This document shows positions 1-9,535 of a DNA stretch of 64,000 bases, piece by piece (the first letter of the stretch is position 1; the number at the start of each line of letters is the position of its first letter). The notes beneath the pieces are model-generated. The model was not told where the DNA came from. It saw only the letters and a list, made by a program, of their open reading frames with translations, and ran no database searches. The DNA comes from Liolophura sinensis (Eukaryota > Mollusca > Polyplacophora > Chitonida > Chitonidae): contig NC_088304.1 of the NCBI RefSeq assembly GCF_032854445.1, positions 12,473,704 to 12,537,703 of the forward strand, written 5' to 3'. The position numbers were made by a program, and so were the translations under genes.

Positions 1-85
1 GACAAACTAAAACAGATTCAGCACAATAACAACAACGACCAAATGCAACCACGAGCATGTAGCTAGTCATGAGACGACGTCTGAC

Positions 86-291
86 CTGATCGGCGCACCA
101 ATACCATACAGACGACACCGTCAGGCCGATTGTGGCGCCTAACCAAGGGAGATCACTGTCGAAATGTCGCAGTGTACTCATGGCATCTGACGGCGGGAAG
201 GCACAGGTGCTGTTGGATTCCTTTGCGGTAGCCGGGGCCGCCAGAAAGTACAATCTCTTCATTTCCTGGTAACCGCCTACCTTCAAAAAGC
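86..291 (-). CDS. SLC5 symporter exon 8, version A (downstream copy)
   Basis: 206 bases. The acceptor TTTTTAAAG gives phase 1 and the donor after GATCAG (GTCAGA) gives phase 0, exactly as in version B. It encodes FLKVGGYQEMKRLYFLAAPA, a loop with one sequon (NST) next to a Cys, then LPWLGATIGLTVSSVWYWCA. The pore-helix WYW is kept while the extracellular loop differs. The reading frame is open across the exon and both splice sites look usable, so it is not an obvious relic. No other SLC5 exon lies between the two copies, so this is a duplicated exon and not a neighbouring gene. Confidence 0.92.
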
Positions 292-369
292 CTTTAAAAA
301 TCCAAGTTCTGAGTCAAGACGGGGTATAAAACATTCTGATTTAAAATACGTGGCAATGCTTTGAGGATT

Positions 370-612
370 ACAGTATTTCTAGAACAGGGATGTCTAATTA
401 ACTGCATCTTTTTACCTAATTAAGGCAAAGCCATGGTGCTAGAGGGCGTGTAATTTGCCACTATTTAGACATTTTACATGAACAGTTAGACTAAAACCCC
501 AACTGACGTAAATTTAGAAGAGGCCGTATTTCAGCAGTTACGTGTGACCATTATTTGCTAGATAGCACACTGTCGTCGCTGCTGTGGGTATACTCTCTAT
601 GCTGTACGTCCT
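370..612 (+). repeat. Dispersed repeat family R1, copy 1
   Basis: One of at least ten copies in the window of an AT-rich element of about 240-270 bases. Recognisable blocks in order: a 'gtctaataaattgca' block, 'agccatggtgctagagg', 'tacatgaacagttag', 'gaggccgtatttcac', 'gtgtgaccatttgcc' and 'cactgtcgtcgctgctc'. No coding capacity and no clear terminal repeats were seen, so the class is unknown; a non-autonomous transposon is likely. Confidence 0.75.
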
Positions 613-967
613 CTATATTATATTATATTTCCTTTGTTTTTTATATGACAAATTCACCTTCAGATATTATGAAGAGTTAAATTGCTTCTTGAATAAAGAC
701 AAAACATGGATTAGGCTGGCAACGCGAATGCACAATATAATATGGTATGTGTTATACACAGAGACGGTACATCAGTTACACAGCACAGATCACATAACAG
801 CGACATGCCATATACCGTACGTTCTACAACACCAACTGCAAAATGTCTAACGTAAACCGTTATACCGCTCCACAAAAGGGAAAAGCTTACAACCTTACTT
901 CACATCACGACAAGATAACATTATGATATAACATATTTTGTTTACGCTCAAAACATTAATCTTTTAA

Positions 968-1176
968 ACTTAACAGAATGCCTGTTGTGTGAGTGACGCT
1001 AGAATGTATTCTTTTATTATAACCCAATATTGCGTCATGTTTAACATAATACTCTATGTGTCTAATAGAATGGTTACCGGTATGTTGAATTAATAGAATA
1101 TGTCGGTTATATTTAACAGAGTAATCTGCTGCAATAACTGAATACATTCTAGCATCACTCAGATCACACAGACAAT
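968..1176. mobile_element. MITE, family A copy 1
   Basis: A short element of about 210 bases with inverted termini. The left arm around 987-1016 (gtgacgctagaatgtattct) is matched by the inverted right arm around 1138-1169 (gaatacattctagcatcac). It has no coding capacity. A second copy lies at about 28010-28220. Confidence 0.65.
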
Positions 1177-2337
1177 GTAGCATGCATAGCCATATCATGA
1201 AAGTATAAACAGATTCAAGATCCAAGTAGCTGAAATATACCTGTGTCTTTAAAGCGGCTCGTGCTGAAGACCTAAGTTAATTTCAAACCTTATTATATGA
1301 CGTAAAGACGTTCTTGAATTTCTGCCCTTCGATTGGTTCAACTAAACAATATGATAAGTTCGTTAACAAAGATTTATGTGTGTGCTATAAAATATGACAG
1401 CCGCTGTGCTGTAATTTTAGTCAGTCAAAATATTGATCGGCAAGATGACTGCTGTTTTCTCCAGGTACTCCGCGTTTCTCCACCCAGATATATGAATAAT
1501 TCAAAACTCGACTTGCACATTTTAAAAGCATAATTTTAAAACACTAAAAATTTCACAATTTTGGAAAACAAGGGGTTTTAGTAAACCATTAACAGCAACT
1601 GACAAAGCGACTACCACACTTGCTAAGTGTTCCTGCTCGATCTCTTGTGGTAATTCTATATCAGTCAGTGGCACTGAGATTAAAGCTAAAGATGTAAAAA
1701 ACGGATCTAAGTAACTACCTTTGAACCTTTTAACTACATTTTTGAAAGACTGAATAAATCTCACGGGTCAAGATAAGTTCTGATCAAAAGTTGATTGCAT
1801 AGGCAAATCTCTTTGTGTGTTGTGCTTAAGACTGAGGTCTTCCTTCGTACTTTCTCAGATTAAAGGAGATTAATGGCGTTAGTCTTTACAACGGCGTGTG
1901 ATTCCTGTTTGCAGATCAAAAATGACACATCTTTTTGTCAGGCTAGCGTGCATTTACAAAATGAGCTGTCAAATGACGGATTGGGGCATATCTTCCCCGT
2001 GGATTTGATTAGTATTCTGTTCTATTGGCTTTATCGCTGGGTAGGATGCTTGACGGTTACTTTAGTAAGGCTGCTGTGCACTTCTCAGTATTCGTGATGC
2101 ATTTTCGACTTACGCATTCACGATGGACAGAATATACCTATATATCTGACGAAATATGCAGTTATATAAGCCTGTCTGCGGACGTGGACTATGAATAAAC
2201 CCATACCAATAACCCAGAAATTGGCCTTGCAAATATTGACCTGGAACGTCCATTTTGGTTGACCGCTGGAATACGAATGATTGTTTTGATACCGAGATTT
2301 CTCGCCTTTCTTTCACCCATATAGTATGAGCGTCGAC

Positions 2338-2412
2338 TGTGAGCGGGGAGACTGGGAGGGGGTGAGGGGATGGTGGGGGTGAGGGGGGATAAAAGGGCGA
2401 GGGGGTGGTGTA
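2338..2412 (+). promoter_or_regulatory. G-rich tract (C-rich in the SLC5 pre-mRNA)
   Basis: About 75 bases carry many G runs of 3-6 on the plus strand, enough for several G-quadruplexes. In the SLC5 transcript, read from the minus strand, it is a C/pyrimidine-rich block between the two alternative exons. A splicing role is inference only. Confidence 0.4.
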
Positions 2413-2931
2413 CGTTCTAACTAGAATCATTTCACTAATCGCAATCTTTTCTGTATTGAGTGATTAATTATGACTATCGCCTAGTAACCAATAATATTTC
2501 ACAATGTGTTGATCAGTGTAGATCCACTAAAATGAATAATTTGACGATAGTATCAATGGAACCGTTGGAACAGATTGACTCTTTTAAGAAATTCTTCACA
2601 TATGAACTTTACAGTTTTCCCTCATTTAAACTTATTGCAATGCCTAAACTAAATATTTCCTTTGCCGAACTGACTTTCGTTAAACCATCAGTTAGACCAT
2701 ATATACTTGTGACTTATCTACTCTTTAAGCATTGTTAGTGAAGCCATTGCTTAATTGATGAGATGTGTTAGCCGGGACTGTCGCCTGGTTGCGTTATTGA
2801 TGCTCGTTATCTGCGCATGTCAGGCTGGAAACCCGTTCTTTATGAATATTAAAGAAGAGGTGTTAATGTTCATCAGTCTAGTGTGTTAGTGTACATGCAT
2901 ATTCATAAGTTGTAACGAAAGAGAATCAAAC

Positions 2932-3155
2932 CTGATCAGAGCACCAATACCAAACGGAGGAGATCGTCAAGCCGAACATGATTCCCGGCCATGGGAGACC
3001 ACCGTCGTCAGCGGCACGAATCAGGTGGTACGAATTTTCCGGCGGGATTCCGCATTTTGCATACGTCGAGTTCTCCACAGGGTACCGGGTCGTATTGGGC
3101 CAAGCCGAGAAAAACTTACGCTCAATGGCCTCATAGCTTCCCACTCTTATAAAAC
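2932..3155 (-). CDS. SLC5 symporter exon 8, version B (upstream copy)
   Basis: 224 bases. The acceptor CTCTGTAG gives phase 1 and the donor after GATCAG (GTTTGA) gives phase 0. It encodes an extracellular loop with two N-glycosylation sequons (NTT and NST) and one Cys (KCGIPPENS), then LPWPGIMFGLTISSVWYWCS. WYW matches human SGLT1 Trp289-Trp291, of which Tyr290 and Trp291 line the sugar site. It is homologous to version A, but the loop is six residues longer and much diverged. Either version can follow exon 7 in frame; the two together cannot. Confidence 0.93.
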
Positions 3156-5263
3156 CTACAGAGTTTGTAGTTAAACATTGACGTGAGGTTTACTTGGAAT
3201 CGAGAAGGTCATAGCACGAATTTCAAACATGAATTTAATTTTAGTTTTATTGAGGCGTTTACGATGTTATCAAAGAGCGGTTGTTTATATTTTTCGGTTA
3301 AAACACGAGCAAATGTTTGTATTGTATACCCAAAACAAACGGGTAATAAATAGACTTGTTTCCTTCCATAATCCTGATAGTGCATGTGTCGCTCTCTATC
3401 TTTCGAAGACGCCACTGCCATCAATAGCAAATTTTGTACAGAAATTTTGAACAACGCCGAGGTCACTGGAGTCACGTTGATGAGGCAGGAAATAATGGTA
3501 GAAAACACAAACAATCCGTTTCAACCTTTGTCTGTAATAATACTTTACGCTTTATGCATTCTTTTTGTCTAGAGTATGAACAACATTATTCTACCGAAAA
3601 GCTAAAACAATTTTATTCATGAATGCTGATTAAATAGTTCATCGGGAGGTCACATGTGGTGAGGCCAAGCCGAAACAAACCTGCGTGCATCTCACAGGTT
3701 CCAGTCAAGCTTGTCTAATGCTGGCAGTGATGTAAAGCAAAAGGTAGAGAACGACGCATGCGCTGTAAGGAGTATGGTTTCCTCCCTCCACAATATGGAG
3801 GCGCATTTGTTTCAAGGATTTTTGTTTGGAACAGTAGCGCCACCTGCTGTTGAAGGGGGAACTAGCAAAGCCACGGATAGAAATCTGCAAAACTTGTACA
3901 TTACTAAACCTTGCGGCTAGCTATACATCCCGTTCAATCAACGTCTGGATGGACTAATGTACTGCACAATTTAAACAAGAGATATTTAAAGCCTGTAAGT
4001 CCATGTAAGCCGGATTCCAGATGCGCTATGTATCGCATCGCCTGGTTCAGTGATTGTAATTTTTTCATTTCGATTTCATGTACAAATCAGCCCAGATTTG
4101 AATTCAAATCCCCAATGGATTTTGGTCACATTTCGCTTAGGTTTTGTCCAGGGTTCTTGATTTTACATTAAATACAGTATTACATGAACATATAGAAAAT
4201 TGTAGACGTCAGAGATGGTTAGCTTGCGCTATTGGACAGTTCTGTTGCAGACCGAATCGTTATTAACCAGTTTACCAACCATAGAACAACCGGTCTCAGG
4301 TAACAATCTGATAACTCTGATTTGTTTCTGTTTATCATCATAAAAATTGGGAGGACAGGTGATGAAACTCGTGCTATGCACTTGCTGAGACATGTAATTT
4401 CATATCACACAACAAGAAGACAAAATAAACGCAGTCAAATCTTAGCCAAATAGCCAAATATAGCCAAACGTTGTGACAAATGACTGACAACAGAAAATGA
4501 TATATACAGTCGAGGGAGTCGCTTCATTTACCTTTCAACATGTATGACATATTTACGTATAGATAAAGCAAAAGCATTATGACACGCGCTGAACTCATCC
4601 ACTTTTGCTGAAGCAACAAAACCAAAACATAGCAAACACCAGGTTAAAACAAACATCCAATCAAATCATAAAGGAATGAATCTTTTCTTAAGATATTAAG
4701 TAAGGATTATAGAATCGTTAATTTTTTTCTGTTACCAAATTTCAGTACAGAAGGAAAAAACTTTTCCCGCCAAGTCAGATCGAGTTCCAACAAAACTGCA
4801 AGCGTATGCAGAGTATAGTCGTATAAAAGGACCAAAAATAACCACAAATTGCACAGACCGGAACTGATTTAGCGGGAAAGATCACCTAGTTTGATAGAAT
4901 GCGATAGCTACTGATACATGAGCATCAGATACCATTAGTTTGGCACAACCCGGTCTGTTTTGCGTTACAAGGCGCCCATTCGACAGTCTAGTGACTGAAC
5001 TGTTAAAAAAACTTCAAATATCCAAACAATTCTCCGGATTTCAACACAATGATATAAGGAAATTATGATTTACACTGGACAGCAGAAAAAACCTTTGAAC
5101 AGAAATCACGAGAAGTCCAGCAAATTAGAGTGCACTAAACATCATGTTGTTTTCGGGACGTTTTGACTGTTCCCTTACACGACTGTTCCCCGTGCGCCAG
5201 GTAACGCGAGACAGGGCGGGATTTGCAAGACTATAATGTAAGTAAAATGTTTTGATTCCTTAC
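3156..5263 (-). other. SLC5 intron 7, no recognised content
   Basis: I looked for a third copy of exon 8 (the WYWC codons or the VGGY start) and found none. No coding or clear repeat feature was recognised. Confidence 0.5.
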
Positions 5264-5344
5264 TCATAATCATGAGGATGAATGCTCCGATAATCATGAT
5301 GATGGTCTGGGCGAAGTCGGTCCAGATGACGGCAGTCAGACCAC
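5264..5344 (-). CDS. SLC5 symporter exon 7
   Basis: 81 bases encoding GGLTAVIWTDFAQTIIMIIG and the rest of a transmembrane helix. GGL-AVI-TD--Q is conserved in SGLTs. It starts with 2 bases completing the exon 6 codon and ends with one base (A) before GTAAGG, phase 1. Both downstream versions of exon 8 supply the two missing bases and make a Ser codon. Confidence 0.93.
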
Positions 5345-6156
5345 CTGTGGCAGAAGAATAACAGAAAGAGTGTCTTAAGACGCCGCATTAAGACTGTTTC
5401 AACTATGGAATAACTGAACAATGTTATCCCATATGAAAATTAAAAATTTTCCACTCCTTTAATCACTAATAGTCATGAATAGCCAGAATAGAAATTCTAG
5501 ACCAGTGATGTCTAATAGATGGGAATTCACATAACTGCATGCATTATTTATTGATTTACTGATTTATTTATTTATTTACCTGATTCTGCTGAAGTTTTGA
5601 TCCTAGGGGCTGTGAATACGTTACAATTTTCAAGCATATACATGAACAGTCGAAATAAACCTTGACTGAGGTGAATTGAGAAGAGGCCACATTTCACCGA
5701 TAATGCTTGTGACCATTTGCCAACTATAACGCAGTCGTCACTGATCTGGTTTCACTCTTTGTACTGTACGTCTGTATTATTCAGTAAAACAGTAACATCG
5801 CCAAACTCCATCATTAACTTGTGACCAGACACCAGGTATTACATTTTGTCTTCTGCCTGAATTTAAACAGCTTTATTGACCTTTGAAATGGGGATTTAAC
5901 CCTTCATTCATTTTTTACCTGTGCATGGAACCAGAAAAGCTACTGGCCTCAGGGAAGCAGCCTACAACTTCCCAACAAGTGAGACAAGTTATCTAGATGT
6001 GCATTCTTTATTAGTGGAAATTACGTGTAAGCTGCAACGAACCTCATTCATGTAAGATCGCATGAACAGCCCTAAAAGCGTTATCCACCGCTGACTGGTA
6101 GATTTGCACCATAACCCCGAGAAGAGTACAGGCAGGGGAATTCCCCAAAGGCTTAC
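5345..6156 (-). other. SLC5 intron 6
   Basis: Holds one R1 repeat copy (5495-5790). Nothing else was recognised. Confidence 0.5.
5495..5790 (+). repeat. Dispersed repeat R1, copy in SLC5 intron 6
   Basis: Carries the R1 blocks in the same order, with a TTTA-rich insertion (about 5545-5580) in the first third. It is interrupted or diverged relative to copy 1. Confidence 0.65.
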
Positions 6157-6262
6157 CGGCAATTGTGAAGAGTGCAGCAATGATGAGCAATATGATGACC
6201 GACACGTAGAGATTCAGGTTCAGTGATTGGTTGATGAACACAGCGCCTGCGTACAAGTCAGC
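6157..6262 (-). CDS. SLC5 symporter exon 6
   Basis: 35 codons plus one base, encoding ADLYAGAVFINQSLNLNLYV and a hydrophobic helix ending IIAALFTIAG. DLYAGA-F is conserved in SGLTs. The acceptor is GCTCTCAG; the donor leaves one base (phase 1) before GTAAGC and is completed by exon 7 to give the Gly-Gly typical of the family. Confidence 0.93.
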
Positions 6263-6754
6263 CTGAGAGCAGAGAGGAAATAATGGTGAAGAGACGTTAT
6301 TAACATGCAAGACAAACTGAGGTAGAAATCGAAGAAGTATAACAATTCTGAACTGGGTGTTCTACTAAGACACCGAGAACAAATGATCAGAAAAAACTTA
6401 CTGTTGAAACTAATGTCGTACATGTATGATATATGCATTTTGTTAAAAAGTACGATAAAACAAACAATATGGAATTAAAAAGTATTAGTGGACTTTTTAG
6501 AGGAGATTTATTTGTGTTTTCATGTTAATTACATCTCAGCTTTAATCAGTATTTTCTGTCTATAGATTCAAAGATCACATAACACAGCCAAGAACCTCAT
6601 GCATATTCTTTCTTTTATGTAGCAAGAACATTGTAAATAATGTAGTTCTAGTAGCGTTTGCAAGATGTTTTCATAAGTGTTTAACGCATTTTTGAGAATA
6701 ATCAGCCGGTCAACTCTTTAGGAAGGCGAGGTTGTTGTTTTTGTGGTTCAGCGT

Positions 6755-6975
6755 TCAGTTATGGGCTATTTGAAACCAGGTTAGGACAGCAGTCTGGTTT
6801 GTGGGTTACTGGAGACCAAAATACGACTACGGTGTGGTTTATGGGTTTTTGGAAACCAAGACAGGACAGTGATCAGATTAATGGATTATTGGAAACCAAG
6901 ATACGACAGTAGTCAGATTTATGGGTTTTGGGAAACCAATATACGACAGCGGTCTGGTTTTTAGAAACCGGGATA
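6755..6975 (+). repeat. Minisatellite, about 46-bp unit, 5 copies
   Basis: Diverged units of the form 'ggtttatgggtttttggaaa' + 'ccaagatacgacagtagtc'. It lies in SLC5 intron 5. Confidence 0.75.
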
Positions 6976-7323
6976 CAAGGAGACAGTCACTGTCCTTCAC
7001 CAGGTACCTTACAAATAAATGATCATGGTTACATTATGATGATGAGAAGGAGATATTACTGGAAGCAATACATATTTTTTTTTTTTACCGCCATTCCGGT
7101 CAGCTGTCAACAAGAGGGAGACAATTATCCTAATAATCTCTGTATCTCCCTGTTAATGATTTATAGATTCCTTTGTCTCTTATCTCATATAAATGTCACT
7201 ATGCCGTCCGGTGACATCTTCCAATTCCATTATGAATACCCACAAAGTCTTAACCTCAATTTTAAAACCAGTCCTCTCTTAGCTGTCTAATACAGCCCAC
7301 ATGCGTCAGAAGAAAAATCTTAC

Positions 7324-7428
7324 CGAGATTTTCGTGAAGACGTAAAGAATGAGTGCCAGGACGGATAGGTAAACCCTGATCCTCTGTCCGCCAAATCGTT
7401 TCTTGAGATACTCGGGCATTGTAAACAC
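7324..7428 (-). CDS. SLC5 symporter exon 5
   Basis: 35 codons with [20 protein letters not shown] followed by a hydrophobic helix. [11 protein letters not shown] is a signature SGLT loop. The acceptor is CCTTTTTCAG and the donor GTAAGA, phases 0 and 0. A long (TA)n tract begins about 17 bases upstream of the acceptor on the transcribed strand. Confidence 0.95.
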
Positions 7429-7444
7429 CTGAAAAAGGGCGTAA

Positions 7445-7526
<82 letters not shown>
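7445..7526 (+). repeat. (TA)n microsatellite, about 40 units
   Basis: An uninterrupted TA run just upstream (in transcript sense) of the acceptor of SLC5 exon 5. Confidence 0.98.
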
Positions 7527-7529
<3 letters not shown>

Positions 7530-7799
7530 ACACTACATCTTTGATTCTGTATTTCGTGTTTGTCAAACCATATTTTGTTTAGGATGAACATAGTTTAATA
7601 AAATCGCAAAAAAGCAAGCTGTGCATCTTACTTTAAATTTCGGTTGGAATATATCATCTTCAGTATTCACGGTTTAAATATACGGAATAGAAAGTCACAG
7701 ATGCTGTGATTGTCTCTTTTGCAGTTGTGACATTAGCCTACATCTTGTGTACAAATCTGGATGTGCCGGAGTTTGTCACAAACAAAATAATTCATATAG

Positions 7800-7878
7800 T
7801 AAATAATGATGATGGTGATTATTATGATGGTGATGACAACGATGATGATGATGGTGATGATGACGAAGATGATGATAT
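7800..7878 (+). repeat. GAT-rich imperfect microsatellite
   Basis: Interrupted GAT/GGT/GAC triplets within SLC5 intron 4. It translates to poly-Asp on one strand and poly-His on the other, neither with coding support. Confidence 0.85.
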
Positions 7879-7991
7879 CGTGGTATTTTGTTTGACAGTG
7901 ATGTTAAAAACTTATACAATGTTAATAATGAAGGTAAAAATCCATCTAGTAGTACATCCTGGTATTTTATTTGACAGAGATGGATAATTAC

Positions 7992-8051
7992 CCCGGCAGC
8001 GATGTATACAGGTACAAACAGCCATCCCAGCATCATCAGCACAAAGATAGC
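7992..8051 (-). CDS. SLC5 symporter exon 4
   Basis: 20 codons forming a transmembrane helix, with LGWLFVPVYIAAG, a typical SGLT sequence. The acceptor is TATCTTTCCAG and the donor follows GGG as GTAATT, phases 0 and 0. It continues directly into exon 5. Confidence 0.92.
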
Positions 8052-8799
8052 CTGGAAAGATAAAAGACAAACAACGCCGACAGCTGTTAAGACAATCGTG
8101 ATGTGACCATTACATCAATGACAGAAGCGCTAGAAAAACCCTGTGTGTAGGGAGACAGACGTGTAATACAAGGGCCGTCATAGGTGTCGTATTGCCAACG
8201 GTAAGCCTCCCACCACCTGCTGGTATCCGTCCGATATCGACAATTAGTGCGGTAAATGAAACTTAAGTCCTTAATCAAAAGACTCAAAATAAGCCTCTTG
8301 GGCCAGCTGAAACACGAACAGCGCCTGTTCGGCCTTGGACCGCTAGCTTGTAATGAGAAGGAATCCTGCATAGACAAATATACTCTAGTAGGGTGTCCTG
8401 TTCCTTTGAGAGAGAGGCCAACAAAACACGTGCCAATATATCTGAATTAATCAATGTGCTCCAGAACGGATGAAATAAAAATATTCTGTCATAGATATTA
8501 ATAACAGCATGTCTTTTCCAGAAAGATCATCTATGTTTTTTTCTTCTTTGGAAGACAATGATTTTGGTCCAAAACATAAGTTTTCGCAAAAGCATCGTTA
8601 ATGACATAATCTACATTTTTGTACAACGTTTGCTCTAAGCGTAATGGATTATTCATTATTAAAGCAATTTGTACAGGTTTTTTTGTCTAAAAATTGATAC
8701 ATATTCAAATGGCAACTGTGTATATATTAAAAAATTAAAATTATATAAAGAAAATTAAAATGTGTAAAATAGAAATTTATAATCATGCCAAAAATTGAC

Positions 8800-9103
8800 T
8801 CATATTTATTTATTTATTTCATAAATATTATTTATGTTAATTTATTTCAATATTTTACGCCGTACTCAAGAATATTTCACTTATACGAAGGCGGCCAGCA
8901 TTATGGTGGGTGGAAACCGGGCAGAGCCCGCGGAAAACCCACGACCATCCACAGGTTGCTGGAAGACCTTCCCATGTACAAATGGGGAGGAAACCAGCAT
9001 GAGCTGGACTTCCATTATGCGAACTCATAACGACCGCATTGGTGAGAGGCTCCTGGGTCATAAGGCTGCGCTTGCGCGCTAACCAACTGAGCCATGGAGG
9101 CCA
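8800..9103 (-). mobile_element. tRNA-derived SINE, family 1, near full length
   Basis: The tRNA-like head is at the high-coordinate end, with an A-box-like 'tggctcagttggttagcgcg' on the reverse strand. It is followed by the body with the 'ggtcgtgggtttt' block and the tail 'cttataagtg...attcttgagtacggcgtaaaa', ending in an ATAAATA-like A-rich run. It lies in SLC5 intron 3. Head and tail match the other family 1 copies in the window. Confidence 0.85.
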
Positions 9104-9211
9104 TGACCGATATCTAGTTGGCTTAACAGTCTGGGACATTTAATAAATTAGTCTCAATTCGGCTTACTGACTAAACTGATTTGCCCAAAATTTTTGGAAT
9201 AAAATACTCAC

Positions 9212-9316
9212 ATTAAGTTCAAAAACAGCAATGCCTATCCCACTTGCGGCACCGGAACCAGCCAATCCGATGAAATGTCCACTGCCGATGTTACTGGCAA
9301 ACAACGACGCTCCCAC
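9212..9316 (-). CDS. SLC5 symporter exon 3 (substrate/Na+ site helix)
   Basis: 35 codons containing [20 protein letters not shown], the most conserved SGLT segment. By comparison with human SGLT1, the Asn and His of SNIGSGH correspond to sugar-contacting Asn78 and His83, the Ala and Ile lie at the Na2 sodium site, and the Glu in VFELN corresponds to Glu102. All are kept, so this should be a transport-competent member. The acceptor is CTTCGTAG and the donor GTGAGT, phases 0 and 0. Confidence 0.95.
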
Positions 9317-9419
9317 CTACGAAGTAAAACATGACGTTTTAAGTAACGCGCTATATATTGTCAATTAAAATGAATTTAATTGTATGAAAATGAATTTATA
9401 TGTACCAGGTGAAAAACGC

Positions 9420-9535
9420 CCGCTCGTCAAAACGCACAAGGTAACCAAAGCGCAAAGGCTAACCAAAACGTTAAGGCTAACCAAAACGTCTGTTGACAAA
9501 AACGGGCCAGCTGACCAAAACGCCCGCTATTAAAA
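9420..9535 (+). repeat. Short minisatellite, 'ggctaaccaaaacg' units
   Basis: About six imperfect units of 15-20 bases in SLC5 intron 2, starting about 105 bases beyond the exon 3 acceptor. Confidence 0.7.

Larger units (their letters stand above)
292..2931 (-). other. SLC5 intron between exons 8B and 8A
   Basis: This 2.6-kb spacer holds a dispersed-repeat copy (about 370-612), a MITE (about 968-1176) and a G-rich tract (2341-2412). No other exon of the transporter was found in it. Confidence 0.7.

Noticed and set aside
3156..5263. Search for a third copy of SLC5 exon 8
   Set aside because: No further WYWC-coding or VGGY-start sequence was seen in either flanking intron.
7262..7591. 109- and 86-codon reverse frames over the (TA)n tract
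   Set aside because: The real coding part is SLC5 exon 5; the remainder is Ile-Tyr from the TA repeat beyond the splice site.
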